Of a stretch of DNA of 64,000 nucleotides, positions 24,767 through 33,236 are shown piece by piece (positions within the stretch are counted from its first letter, which is position 1; every line of letters starts with the position of its first letter). This DNA comes from Actinophytocola sp036555685 (GTDB lineage Bacteria > Actinomycetota > Actinomycetes > Mycobacteriales > Pseudonocardiaceae). The stretch spans positions 1 through 64,000 of the forward strand of contig NZ_DATBKY010000267.1 in the NCBI RefSeq assembly GCF_036555685.1, written 5' to 3'. The notes under the pieces are model-generated. The model saw only the letters and a list, made by a program, of their open reading frames with translations, was not told the DNA's origin and searched no databases. The position numbers and the translations under genes are program-made.

Positions 24767-25783
24767 GTGACGGGCGTGCGCCTGCTGGCGCGCACGGTCC
24801 GGGGCATCGAACACCTCGTGGCGGCGGAGGTCGCCGGGATCGGCCGGGTGGACCGGATCAGGCATCGCGAGGTCTGGTTCACCGCGCCCCCGACGCCGGC
24901 CGTGCTGGACCTGCGCACCGCCGACGACGTCTTCCTGATCGGGGCGGTGTGCCGCGGGATCGGCCGCACGCGAGCGGACCTGGCACGGGTGACGCGGGCG
25001 GCGGCGCGCCTGCCGGACCTGGCGGCGGTTCGTGCGCGGTGTGGTGGTCCGCCGGCTCCGCCGTGCGATTCGCCGCCGGCCACCGCCGGCCCGGTGACGG
25101 AGGTCGTCGCGTCGTTCGTGGGGCGGCGGAACTTCAGCCGCTACGACCTCGAGGACGCGGCCGGCGCCGCCCTGCCTGGGTACGTGTCGCGCCGCCGGTC
25201 ACGGGTGCCCGCCGCCGCGTCGTCGTGGCGGCTCACCGTGGCGGGTGACGAGGCGGTGCTGGCGCTGCGGGTGGGGGGCCGGCCGCTGCACCGCAGGCCG
25301 TACCGGACGCGGTCGGTGCCGGGGAGCCTGCACCCGCCACTGGCCGCCGCGCTGGCCCGGCTCGCGGGGGTGACGCCGGCGATGACCGTCGTGGACCCGT
25401 GCTGTGGCGCCGGCACGCTGCTGCTCGAGTCCCCCGGCTGCCGGTTCGGGCTGGACGAGTCGCGGGCGGCGGTGGCGTGTGCGCGGGCGAACGGCCTGGC
25501 GGCCGCGGCCGTCGCGGATGCCGGGCGGTTGCCGGTGGCGTCCGCGAGTCTGGACCGGGTGCTTGTCAACCCGCCCTGGGACCGCCAGGCCACCTCGCTC
25601 GGTTCGCTCGCCGCGGAGCCGGCGCGGCTGTGGCACTCGGTCCGGCGGATCCTGCGCCCGGACGGCCTGGTGGCCGCGGTCCTGGCGGAGCCAGACTTGC
25701 CGCGCTGCCTGCGAATAAGGACCACGGTGCGGATCCGGGTGGCGGGCCGGCCGGTGCACCTGGTGCTGGCCGAACCCGCCTGA
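24767..25783 (+). CDS. THUMP-type RNA methyltransferase-like protein
   Basis: Starting at GTG 24767 (VTGVRLLARTVRGIEHLVAAEV) the 338-residue protein has an N-terminal ferredoxin-like/THUMP region and a C-terminal Rossmann methyltransferase. The latter has VVDPCCGAGTLLLESP near residue 205 (SAM motif I), RFGLDESRAAVACARANG and the catalytic motif VLVNPPWDRQ near 265 (N-P-P-W, as in base N-methyltransferases). The closest known families are TrmN/Trm14 and RlmL, which modify guanosine N2 in tRNA or rRNA. The THUMP part looks divergent and short. Confidence 0.75.
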   Translation: MTGVRLLARTVRGIEHLVAAEVAGIGRVDRIRHREVWFTAPPTPAVLDLRTADDVFLIGAVCRGIGRTRADLARVTRAAARLPDLAAVRARCGGPPAPPCDSPPATAGPVTEVVASFVGRRNFSRYDLEDAAGAALPGYVSRRRSRVPAAASSWRLTVAGDEAVLALRVGGRPLHRRPYRTRSVPGSLHPPLAAALARLAGVTPAMTVVDPCCGAGTLLLESPGCRFGLDESRAAVACARANGLAAAAVADAGRLPVASASLDRVLVNPPWDRQATSLGSLAAEPARLWHSVRRILRPDGLVAAVLAEPDLPRCLRIRTTVRIRVAGRPVHLVLAEPA

Positions 25784-25795
25784 CCCGAAACTGTC

Positions 25796-25857
25796 GGTCC
25801 CCCGGCGTAGCGTCGAAGCCGGGGGACCCCGGGGGGTGCGAACGGTCCATTCGCACC
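25796..25857. terminator. Two consecutive stem-loops between convergent genes
   Basis: GGTCCCCCGGC (25796-25806) pairs exactly with GCCGGGGGACC (25818-25828). GGTGCGAA (25835-25842) pairs exactly with TTCGCACC (25850-25857). They lie between the methyltransferase stop and the M64 protease stop and form a likely bidirectional terminator. Confidence 0.7.
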
Positions 25858-25888
25858 GGGTTCACTTGATCGGGCTGGGTTTCACTCC

Positions 25889-28144
25889 TCAAAGGGTTGC
25901 GCACTGGCCCGTCTTCGGGCCTCGCACGGTGTTCGGTACGCGGAGGTTCGTCGGGACCGGGGTGTTTCCCGTGCAGGACAGCGAGCCCTGCAACGTCACG
26001 CCGGCCACCACCGGACCCAGAAGGGTTTCGTTGCCGGACAACGACACCGGGCCGCGGACCCGGCCGCCCACCAGCGTCACGTCCGACGTGCCGGCGGCCG
26101 ACACCGAGCCGGCCACCGTCGAGCTCAGCAACTCCACCGCGGACGCGGACGACGCCGACAGGGCGCCGGAGATCGTCGAGTCCGACGCGACCAGGCCCGC
26201 ACCCGGACCGACCGTCACCGGACCCGAGACCACGGCCGACGACAGGCACGTCACGCCGGAGCGGACGACCAGCGGGCCGCGCACCCGGCCCGACAACGTC
26301 GACGTGCACGCGGGCGGCGGCGGGATCAACGTCGCGGCGAAGGATGACGCCGCGCCGATGTTGCCGCTCGGGTCGACGGCCCGGTACTCGATGACGTGCC
26401 GGCCGTAGTTCGGCGTCGCGTCGTCCCACGGGACCAGGCGGGGCTTGCCCAGCTTCCCGTACACCAGGTCGTCGATGTTCGTCCCGCTCGGGGTGAAGTG
26501 GAACGGCTCGTCGGGATCGGTCGGCCAGCCGTAGTAGTGGTACCAGCCGTCCCCGTCGGTCCGGAACTCGCGCACGACGTACCCCGGAGTGTCGTCCGTA
26601 CCGGTGAGGCTCATCGTGAACGGTCCGTTGTAGATGTGCTCCCCGCCGGCCCGCAGCAACGGCGGCGAGAGCGAGTACGCCGCCGACGGCAGGCCCGCGT
26701 CCACCGTCCACGTCAGCGTCGACGAGCCGACCGACGCGGAAAGCGTGTGCGTGCCGGACAATCTCAGCGGGGCCAGCGACACCGCACGGTCGTTGCCGCC
26801 CACCGCGAGGGGACTGCCGTCCAGCGACCAGGACACCGCGGGCACCGAGTCCACCGGATGCGTCGTCTCCGCGTACACGACGTCGGCGCCACCGACCGGG
26901 TGGTCCGTCGGCGTCGACTGCGTGAACGCCGGGGCCACCGGGGACGGCGGCGTCGACACCGACGTGTCGACCGTCCACGTGCGACTCTGGGTCAGCGCGG
27001 CCGACGCCCGCACGGCCGGGTCGCGGACGAACGGCGTCGGGTCGACCACGGCGACGGTCAGCGTGTGCACCCCCGGCGCCAGGTCGAGCGACGCCAGGTC
27101 CACGCTCCGCGCGCCGTCGACGGGCAGTACGGCCCCGTCCAGCGTCCACGTCACGGCCAGCTGGTGGCTGACCGGATACATCGTCTCGATCCACACGACG
27201 CGATCGGAACCGATCGGCGCGTCGGACGCGGTGGCGGCCGACAGGATCGACGTCTTCGCCGAGATCCGCTGCGTCATCCGTTCGCGGGCCACCTGGTCGA
27301 AGTAGTAGCCGAGCGAGCGCATCATCGAGTGCTCGCTGGGCTTCCACACGCCGGTGTCGGCGTACAGGCCACCCTCGTACCGGCCGATCACGCCGCCGGA
27401 CTCGGACGGCTCGCCCAGCCAGCGCCACCATTTCCGGTGCTGCGCCAGCATCTCCTGCTCGGTGAGCAGCGTGTGGTGGATCGACGGCGGCTCGCCGCCC
27501 TCGTACGGCGCGCCCCGCACGCCGCGCTGGTAGTAGTCGTACTCGTCGTCGAGGCCGCCCAGCGAGTGGCCGAGCTCGTGCGGCGTGATCAGCGCCGAGA
27601 GCGCGTTGCCGCCCGACGCCGTGGCGTTCGCGCCGCCGGCGCCGCCGTAGGTGTCGCTGTTGCCGAGCGCCAGCAGCTGCCGGTTCGCTCGCGTGGTGCC
27701 GGGCACCATGTCGGCGTACCGGTTCGCCGCGGCGCTGTCCGCGACGAGCAGCCGCTGCACCGAGGCCGGGTTGCAACCGCCCCAGAATCCCATGTTCAGC
27801 GGCGTGTCCCGCTGCGGGGCGGTCAGCGACGGGTCACAGTCCACACCGGACTCCGCGGACACGACGGCCACCGCGTACACGTTGACGTAGCTGCGGTAGG
27901 ACTTGAACGGCTCGATCGTCCACAGCGTGTTCAGGTGCTTGTCCACGTCGGCGCGGAACTCGGCCTGCTCCGCCTCGGTGTAGCCGTCGCCGACGATCAC
28001 CATGTTGAACCGGTGCGCCGGGTCGCCGGTCACCTGGATCGGCACGACCGTGGCGTCACCCGGGTCGGCGTGCGCGGGTGCGGCGGTCACCGCGACCGCC
28101 GCACCCGTGACGAGCGCGAGCGCGGCGGCCGCGATGCGTCTCAT
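25889..28144 (-). CDS. Secreted M64-family metallopeptidase
   Basis: The 751-residue protein has a signal peptide (IAAAALALVTGAAVAVTAAPAHA). An M64 (IgA peptidase-like) catalytic domain follows with RFNMVIVGDGYTEAEQAEF near residue 45 and the zinc motif HELGHSLGGLDDEYDYY near 190. Ig-like or Big-type domains (about 320-540), a further beta domain and a Ser/Thr/Gly/Val-rich C-terminal region (about 620-720) complete it. The tail looks like a beta-helical repeat of SVS/GPV units. It probably degrades extracellular protein. Its ATG overlaps the M6 protease stop, so the two are co-translated. Confidence 0.85.
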   Translation of the reverse strand: MRRIAAAALALVTGAAVAVTAAPAHADPGDATVVPIQVTGDPAHRFNMVIVGDGYTEAEQAEFRADVDKHLNTLWTIEPFKSYRSYVNVYAVAVVSAESGVDCDPSLTAPQRDTPLNMGFWGGCNPASVQRLLVADSAAANRYADMVPGTTRANRQLLALGNSDTYGGAGGANATASGGNALSALITPHELGHSLGGLDDEYDYYQRGVRGAPYEGGEPPSIHHTLLTEQEMLAQHRKWWRWLGEPSESGGVIGRYEGGLYADTGVWKPSEHSMMRSLGYYFDQVARERMTQRISAKTSILSAATASDAPIGSDRVVWIETMYPVSHQLAVTWTLDGAVLPVDGARSVDLASLDLAPGVHTLTVAVVDPTPFVRDPAVRASAALTQSRTWTVDTSVSTPPSPVAPAFTQSTPTDHPVGGADVVYAETTHPVDSVPAVSWSLDGSPLAVGGNDRAVSLAPLRLSGTHTLSASVGSSTLTWTVDAGLPSAAYSLSPPLLRAGGEHIYNGPFTMSLTGTDDTPGYVVREFRTDGDGWYHYYGWPTDPDEPFHFTPSGTNIDDLVYGKLGKPRLVPWDDATPNYGRHVIEYRAVDPSGNIGAASSFAATLIPPPPACTSTLSGRVRGPLVVRSGVTCLSSAVVSGPVTVGPGAGLVASDSTISGALSASSASAVELLSSTVAGSVSAAGTSDVTLVGGRVRGPVSLSGNETLLGPVVAGVTLQGSLSCTGNTPVPTNLRVPNTVRGPKTGQCATL

Positions 28145-30252
28145 CGCGCCGGCACCGTGCAGGTCGCGGTGGCCGTCTTCGAGGGATCGCTCTCGGATGT
28201 CGCCGTGAGGTGCACCCTCGCCACCCGCGCGGCGGACGGGGACCCCTTGGCGTACACCGAGACCTGGGCCAGCGACCCGAACCCCGCTGTGGCCAGCTGG
28301 TTCGGCACCGCGATGGTCCAGCCGCGACCGTCCACATCGGCGGACAGGCGGTAGACGTCGCCGTTCAGGTACCGGGAGACGTCCTCCGGGTGCTGGCCCG
28401 CCGGCGTCGCCGACCGGCCGGAGTTGAACAGCGGGAACCGGCATGTCGCCAGGCCGCCGTGGCCGGGATGGCTCACGGTCGGGTAGAGCTTGACGCCGCG
28501 CCGCTGCGGGCCCGCGCCGTCCAGCGACTTGACGGCCACCGTGTAGGTCAGCTCGCCCGCCTTGTCGCGCTTGACGTCGAGCACGTAGAAGTGCAGCCGG
28601 TTGGCCTCGTCCACGTACTCGTACTGGCTGCCGGAGTCGTTGCCGGCGTGGAACAGCGCGTCGGACAGCTGCCGGTAGTCCCCGATGGTGATCGGCACCC
28701 GGGTGCCGTTCGGCCGCACGAAGTCGGTCATCCCGATGTCCTGCGGGTTCGCGTCGACGACCCACTCGAACGGCGCCCGGTCCTGGTTCTTCGTCTTCGC
28801 CAGCAGGACGCCTGCGTCCGGGGTGAACGAGTCGGCGCCCATCCGGTCCACGACCTCGACGGTGTAGTTGTCGTAGCCGCCGCCGTCGCAGAACGGGTCG
28901 GTGTCGACGTCACACGCCGGGCTCAGGTCACCGGTGTCGAACTGGACGTTGATGCCGGACAGACCGCTCGCTGCGGGCTGGACGCTCCGGGCCGTCACCT
29001 TCGCGATCACCAGACCGGAGTCGGCGAGCGCCTCACGGGACAGCCGCAGCACGTTCGCCTCGTCGACCATCGCCAGCTTGATCTTGTTGCGCAGCATGTG
29101 CTGCGCGCCCATCGAGCTGCCGCCGGTCGCCGGGATCATCCAGCGGCTGTGCGGGCCGCCCGGGCCGTTGAACGTGCCGCGCGAGAGCATCTCCCAGATG
29201 CCGGAGTACGCACGCCTCGGCGGGACGCTGAACGGGTTGTTGTAGTTGTCGCCGATCCCGAGGATGTGGCTGAACTCGTGCGCGTAGGTGCTCTGGCCGG
29301 AGCTCTCCGCCTGCGTGGAGGTGCCGCCACCGGCGTTCGGCCAGATCGTCGAGCCGGCCGCCCACGAGGTCCAGTCCACGTACCGGGTGTCGACCCAGTT
29401 CGGCAGGCTCGGGTCCGGCGGGCCGAACTCGTCGGTGACGTCCTCCTTGTTCTCGAACTTCATCGGGCCGAACTCCTGCCAGGTCGACGACTCGTCCTGG
29501 CCGGCCGAGAGGAAGAACACGAAGTCGAACGAGTTCGCGACGTCCTCGCCGACATCGGCGATCCACGCGGCCCGCGCGTCCGTGCGCAGGTTCCGGTCAC
29601 AGCTGTCACCGGCCGGGCAGCCGGTGTCGCCCTGGAACTCCATCGCGTACTCGTAGGACTTGCCCGGCATCTGGTACGCGCCGAACGCGGTCAGGTCCAC
29701 GCCGTAGCGGCCGCCGGAGTCCTCCATCCAGTACTCGTGGATGGTGTGCCCGTGGTTGAGCGCCTCGGGCTTGTTCAGGAAGTCCTGGTAGTACTGCGCG
29801 ACCTCCGCGCGCGGGATGTCGTGCGCCTCGGCGGTCGGGTTGCCGAAGACCGTGGAGTTCTGCGGCTGGGTCACCACGAACGGCTGGTTCGGGTAGTCGG
29901 CGAGCACGAGCGCGCCGCGGAACTGGCGCACCGAGCCCTCCTTGGTCGGGTCGACCCAGTTCGTGTTGGGCGGCCTGCGGTAGTCCGCCCACGTCATGTC
30001 GTCGGGGTTCTGCCAGTCCTGCGGGTCGATCGCGGCCGGGAAGCCGGCGTTCGTGACGCGCTTCGACTCGGCGGGCAGGGCGCCGGGCGCGGACGACTGC
30101 CACGGCTGCTGCTGCGGCCAGTTGTCGTACTGCCAGGGGTGGGACGGGGTTTCCGGGGGCGCTGCGGATGCTGTGGCGGGGCCGGACACGACCCCGGCGA
30201 CGAGCGCCGTGGCCGAGAACAACGCCGCTACCAGCAGGGAGTGGCGGATCAC
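28141..30252 (-). CDS. Secreted M6-family metallopeptidase (immune inhibitor A-like)
   Basis: From GTG 30252 the 703-residue precursor has a signal peptide (RHSLLVAALFSATALVAGVV, cleavage after ATASA). The M6 domain shows VRQFRGALVLADYPNQPF near residue 95 and the zinc site HEFSHILGIGDNYNNPF near 330, followed by a long beta-rich C-terminal region. A longer start is possible but would precede the signal peptide. M6 enzymes cleave host or matrix proteins. It is the first gene of a two-protease operon with M64, which suggests joint use in protein scavenging. No operator was recognised upstream. Confidence 0.85.
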   Translation of the reverse strand: MIRHSLLVAALFSATALVAGVVSGPATASAAPPETPSHPWQYDNWPQQQPWQSSAPGALPAESKRVTNAGFPAAIDPQDWQNPDDMTWADYRRPPNTNWVDPTKEGSVRQFRGALVLADYPNQPFVVTQPQNSTVFGNPTAEAHDIPRAEVAQYYQDFLNKPEALNHGHTIHEYWMEDSGGRYGVDLTAFGAYQMPGKSYEYAMEFQGDTGCPAGDSCDRNLRTDARAAWIADVGEDVANSFDFVFFLSAGQDESSTWQEFGPMKFENKEDVTDEFGPPDPSLPNWVDTRYVDWTSWAAGSTIWPNAGGGTSTQAESSGQSTYAHEFSHILGIGDNYNNPFSVPPRRAYSGIWEMLSRGTFNGPGGPHSRWMIPATGGSSMGAQHMLRNKIKLAMVDEANVLRLSREALADSGLVIAKVTARSVQPAASGLSGINVQFDTGDLSPACDVDTDPFCDGGGYDNYTVEVVDRMGADSFTPDAGVLLAKTKNQDRAPFEWVVDANPQDIGMTDFVRPNGTRVPITIGDYRQLSDALFHAGNDSGSQYEYVDEANRLHFYVLDVKRDKAGELTYTVAVKSLDGAGPQRRGVKLYPTVSHPGHGGLATCRFPLFNSGRSATPAGQHPEDVSRYLNGDVYRLSADVDGRGWTIAVPNQLATAGFGSLAQVSVYAKGSPSAARVARVHLTATSESDPSKTATATCTVPAR

Positions 30253-30364
30253 GTAAAGGACGCTAGACCGGCTGTTGACCCAACTCACCGATCCGTTGTA
30301 GGGAACGTGCTGCGCACCGTCCGACATTCGTCGAAACGGCCTGCTCACCCTGCGGAGGTTCGCC

Positions 30365-31555
30365 GTGCCCGAGACCCTGCAACACCTCGTCGACGAGCTC
30401 GCCTTACGCATCGGCCGGCCGGTGCTGCTCGAGGACCACGAGCAGCGGGTGCTGGCCTACAGCGAGCAGGACGGCCCGATGGACGACATCCGTCGCGAGT
30501 CGATCCTGCGCCGGCACACCACCGCGGAGGTGCGCGACCGCTACCGCGCGGCCGGGATCCTCGCCGCGCGCGGGCCGCTGCGCATCCCCGGTGCGGCCGG
30601 CGCGCTCGACCGCGTGTGCGTGCCGGCCCGGCATCGCGAGCGGCTGCTGGGCTTCGTGTGGCTGATCGACGCCGGCCCCCCGATGTCCGACGAGGACGTG
30701 GCGATCGCCGCGAAGACCGCGCCCGCGCTCGCGCTGACGTTGTTCCACGACAGCCTCGCCGCGGGCCTGACCTCGCGCCGCGAGGCCGAGGCCGTGTCGG
30801 CAGTGCTGCTCGGTGACCGGGCGGCCGCGCGGGAGGGCGCGCGGCTGCTGGTCGAGGCCGGCGGGTTCGCCGGCGACGAGCCGGTGACCGCGCTCGTCGT
30901 GCGGCCCGTGCCGGCCTCCGTGGCGCTGGCGGACGGCCTGCTCGCCGCGCGGGCGCGGCTCGCGTGCCGGCCGCTGCACCTCGTACGCGGTGACCACGGC
31001 GTGCTGCTGTGCCCGGGCCGCCCGCCGGACCCGGTCGAGGTGGGCACGCTCACCGGGGTGCCGGCCGTCGTCGGCGCCGGCGGCCCGCGCGCGCTGGCCG
31101 ACGCGGCGGAGTCCTACCGGGAGGCGCTCCACGCCGCGGAGGTGGCGCTGCGGGTGCCGGGCTACGGGCCGGCCGCGTCGTGGTCCTCGCTCGGCGTGTA
31201 CCGGATGCTGTCGACGGCGCCGTCGGCACTGCCGGCGCAGCTGCACCCCGGCTTGGAGCGGCTGCTCGCCGACCCGGCCAGCCGGTCGCTGGTCGAGACC
31301 CTCGAGACGTACCTCGACCTGGCCGGCAGCGTGGTCGCCACGGCCCGGACGCTGCGGCTGCACCGCACGTCGCTGTACTACCGGCTGCAGCGCGTCGAGC
31401 AACTCGCCGGTACCGACCTGCACGACGGCGACGAGCGGCTGATGCTGCATCTGAGCCTCAAGATGGCGAGGCTCACCGGCCGCCTCACGGGAGGGAGCCG
31501 AGGAACGGCTCGTGGTTGTTCTGGAACTCCCATCCGTAGTACCGGTCCCAGTTGA
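30365..31555 (+). CDS. PucR/CdaR-type transcriptional regulator
   Basis: The 396-residue protein has a GAF-like N-terminal sensor (LALRIGRPVLLEDHEQRVLAYSE onward) and a central region. A C-terminal PucR HTH_30 domain (VETLETYLDLAGSVVATARTLRLHRTSLYYRLQRVEQL, about 310-350) completes it. Start GTG at 30365 is preceded by GGAGG six bases away. Codon 14 is TTA, suggesting bldA-type dependence. The last 71 bp overlap the convergent chitinase; the usual C-terminus would end near LKMARLTGRL, so the tail is an extension read antisense to that gene. It is divergent from the protease operon, a candidate target. Confidence 0.82.
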   Translation: MPETLQHLVDELALRIGRPVLLEDHEQRVLAYSEQDGPMDDIRRESILRRHTTAEVRDRYRAAGILAARGPLRIPGAAGALDRVCVPARHRERLLGFVWLIDAGPPMSDEDVAIAAKTAPALALTLFHDSLAAGLTSRREAEAVSAVLLGDRAAAREGARLLVEAGGFAGDEPVTALVVRPVPASVALADGLLAARARLACRPLHLVRGDHGVLLCPGRPPDPVEVGTLTGVPAVVGAGGPRALADAAESYREALHAAEVALRVPGYGPAASWSSLGVYRMLSTAPSALPAQLHPGLERLLADPASRSLVETLETYLDLAGSVVATARTLRLHRTSLYYRLQRVEQLAGTDLHDGDERLMLHLSLKMARLTGRLTGGSRGTARGCSGTPIRSTGPS

Positions 31556-33236
31556 TCGACCATGTCATCAGGCCGCGGATGCCCGGTGACGCGCCGCCGC
31601 GCAGCGTGTAGCCGCCGCAGTTCTGGTTGCGGGCCAGGCAGTTCAGCGCGTCGTGCACCGGGCCGGGCGGCGTGTAGCCGTTGCCCGCGCTGACCGCGGC
31701 CGGCAGGCCGAACGCGATCTGGTCCTCGCGCAGGCCCGGGAACGTCTGGCCCGTGTTCGCCACCGGGAAGCCGGCCTTCACCATGTCGGTCATCGCGATG
31801 TGGAAGTCCGCGCCGCCCATGTTGTGGTACTGGTTGTCCAGCCCCATCACGGGTCCGGAGTTGTAGTCCTGCACGTGCAGCATGGTCAGCGCGTCGCGCA
31901 GCGCGTGGATCACCGGCAGGTACGAGCCGGTCCGGTTGTCGCCCCCGCCCGCGCCGCCGTAGAACTGGTAGCCGACCTGGACGAAGAAGGTCTCCGGCGC
32001 CATCGTCAGCACGAAGTCGTCGCCGTACCGGGACTTCAGCGAGCGCAGCGCGCCGATGAGGTTGACGATCACCGGCGTCGTCGGGTTGCGGAAGTCGGTG
32101 TCACCGGGGTTCAGGTACAGCGAGTGGCCCTCGAAGTCGATGTCGAGCCCGTCCAGGCCGTACCGGTCGATGATCGCCGACACCGAGGACACGAACGCGT
32201 CCCGGGCGGCCGTCGTGGTCAGCTGCACCTGGCCGTTCGCGCCGCCGATCGAGATCAGCACCTTCTTGCCCCGCGCCTGCTTCGCGCGGATGGCGGCGAC
32301 GAAGTCGGCCTCGGACTCGACGTTCGGGCACTCGGCGACCGGGCACAGCCGGAACCGGATGTCGCCCGACGTGGGCGAGGTCGGCTCGCCGAACGCCAGG
32401 TCGATCACGTCCCACGCGTCCGGCACGTCCGCCATCCGCACGTACCCGGAGCCGTTGGCGAAGCTCGCGTGCAGGTAGCCGATCAGCGCGTGCCGCGGCA
32501 GGTCCGCCTGCTGGCAGCCGGCCGTCGTGGCGGACACGGACGCGCTGCGGGCCGACTCGCCCGCGTCGTTGTACGCGGCCAGCGTGTACGAGTGCGACGA
32601 GCAGGCGGCCAGCCCGGAGATCGTCGCCGACGTGGCGGAAACCGTTGCCCGCACGGCGGTTCCCTCGTACACCCGGTAGCCGGTCGCGCCGGGCACCGCC
32701 GGCCAGGACAGCGCGATCGACGACGCGGTCACCGAGCCGACCCGCGGGGCGCCGGGCGCGGCCGGCACGCCCGGGGCGCCGCCGCCCGGACCGTCGAGCA
32801 CGACGTCGTCGGCGTGGTAGGTGCCCGCGCCGTACCAGCCGTGCAGGTACAGCTGGGCCGACGTCTGCCCGGCGGCGGTGGTGAACGTCAGCGACAGCTG
32901 CGCGTACGCCGCCGGGGCGTTCCATGTGGACGGTCCGCCCGTGATGCCGAGGTAGACCGGGTTGCCGCGCACCCACGCGGACACCGTGTACGTCGTGTTC
33001 GGCAGCACGGACACGGTCTGCGTGCACTGCGCGGTGTCCGATGCCGTGGCGGTGGCGGCCAGCGCGTACGAGCCGGAGTGGGCCGGACTCGTGACCACCG
33101 TGCCACCCGGGCACGACCAGCCCGACAGCGAGCCGTCCTCGAAGCCGGCGTTGGTGAGCAGGTTGGCCGCCTGCGCCGGGGTGGCGAGGGCCAGCAGCAC
33201 GAGCAGCGCGGACACGGCCGCGGCCACGGCCCTCAT
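31485..33236 (-). CDS. Secreted GH18 chitinase with CBM4/9-like and FnIII domains
   Basis: The 583-residue protein has a signal peptide (VAAAVSALLVLLALATPAQA) and a carbohydrate-binding jelly-roll module (NLLTNAGFEDGSLSGW..., about 25-160). An FnIII domain (about 170-255) and a GH18 barrel follow, with KKVLISIGGANG near 330 and the catalytic DxxDxDxE motif DGLDIDFEG near 375. It hydrolyses chitin outside the cell. The ATG overlaps the stop of the upstream chitinase (ATGA). The FnIII and the CQQADLPRH junction are nearly identical to those in the upstream gene. Confidence 0.92.
   Translation of the reverse strand: MRAVAAAVSALLVLLALATPAQAANLLTNAGFEDGSLSGWSCPGGTVVTSPAHSGSYALAATATASDTAQCTQTVSVLPNTTYTVSAWVRGNPVYLGITGGPSTWNAPAAYAQLSLTFTTAAGQTSAQLYLHGWYGAGTYHADDVVLDGPGGGAPGVPAAPGAPRVGSVTASSIALSWPAVPGATGYRVYEGTAVRATVSATSATISGLAACSSHSYTLAAYNDAGESARSASVSATTAGCQQADLPRHALIGYLHASFANGSGYVRMADVPDAWDVIDLAFGEPTSPTSGDIRFRLCPVAECPNVESEADFVAAIRAKQARGKKVLISIGGANGQVQLTTTAARDAFVSSVSAIIDRYGLDGLDIDFEGHSLYLNPGDTDFRNPTTPVIVNLIGALRSLKSRYGDDFVLTMAPETFFVQVGYQFYGGAGGGDNRTGSYLPVIHALRDALTMLHVQDYNSGPVMGLDNQYHNMGGADFHIAMTDMVKAGFPVANTGQTFPGLREDQIAFGLPAAVSAGNGYTPPGPVHDALNCLARNQNCGGYTLRGGASPGIRGLMTWSINWDRYYGWEFQNNHEPFLGSLP

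Noticed and set aside
28210..30816. A rightward open frame of 868 codons opposite the M6 protease
   Set aside because: It is an antisense shadow of a gene with signal peptide and zinc motif, and has no protein-like features.
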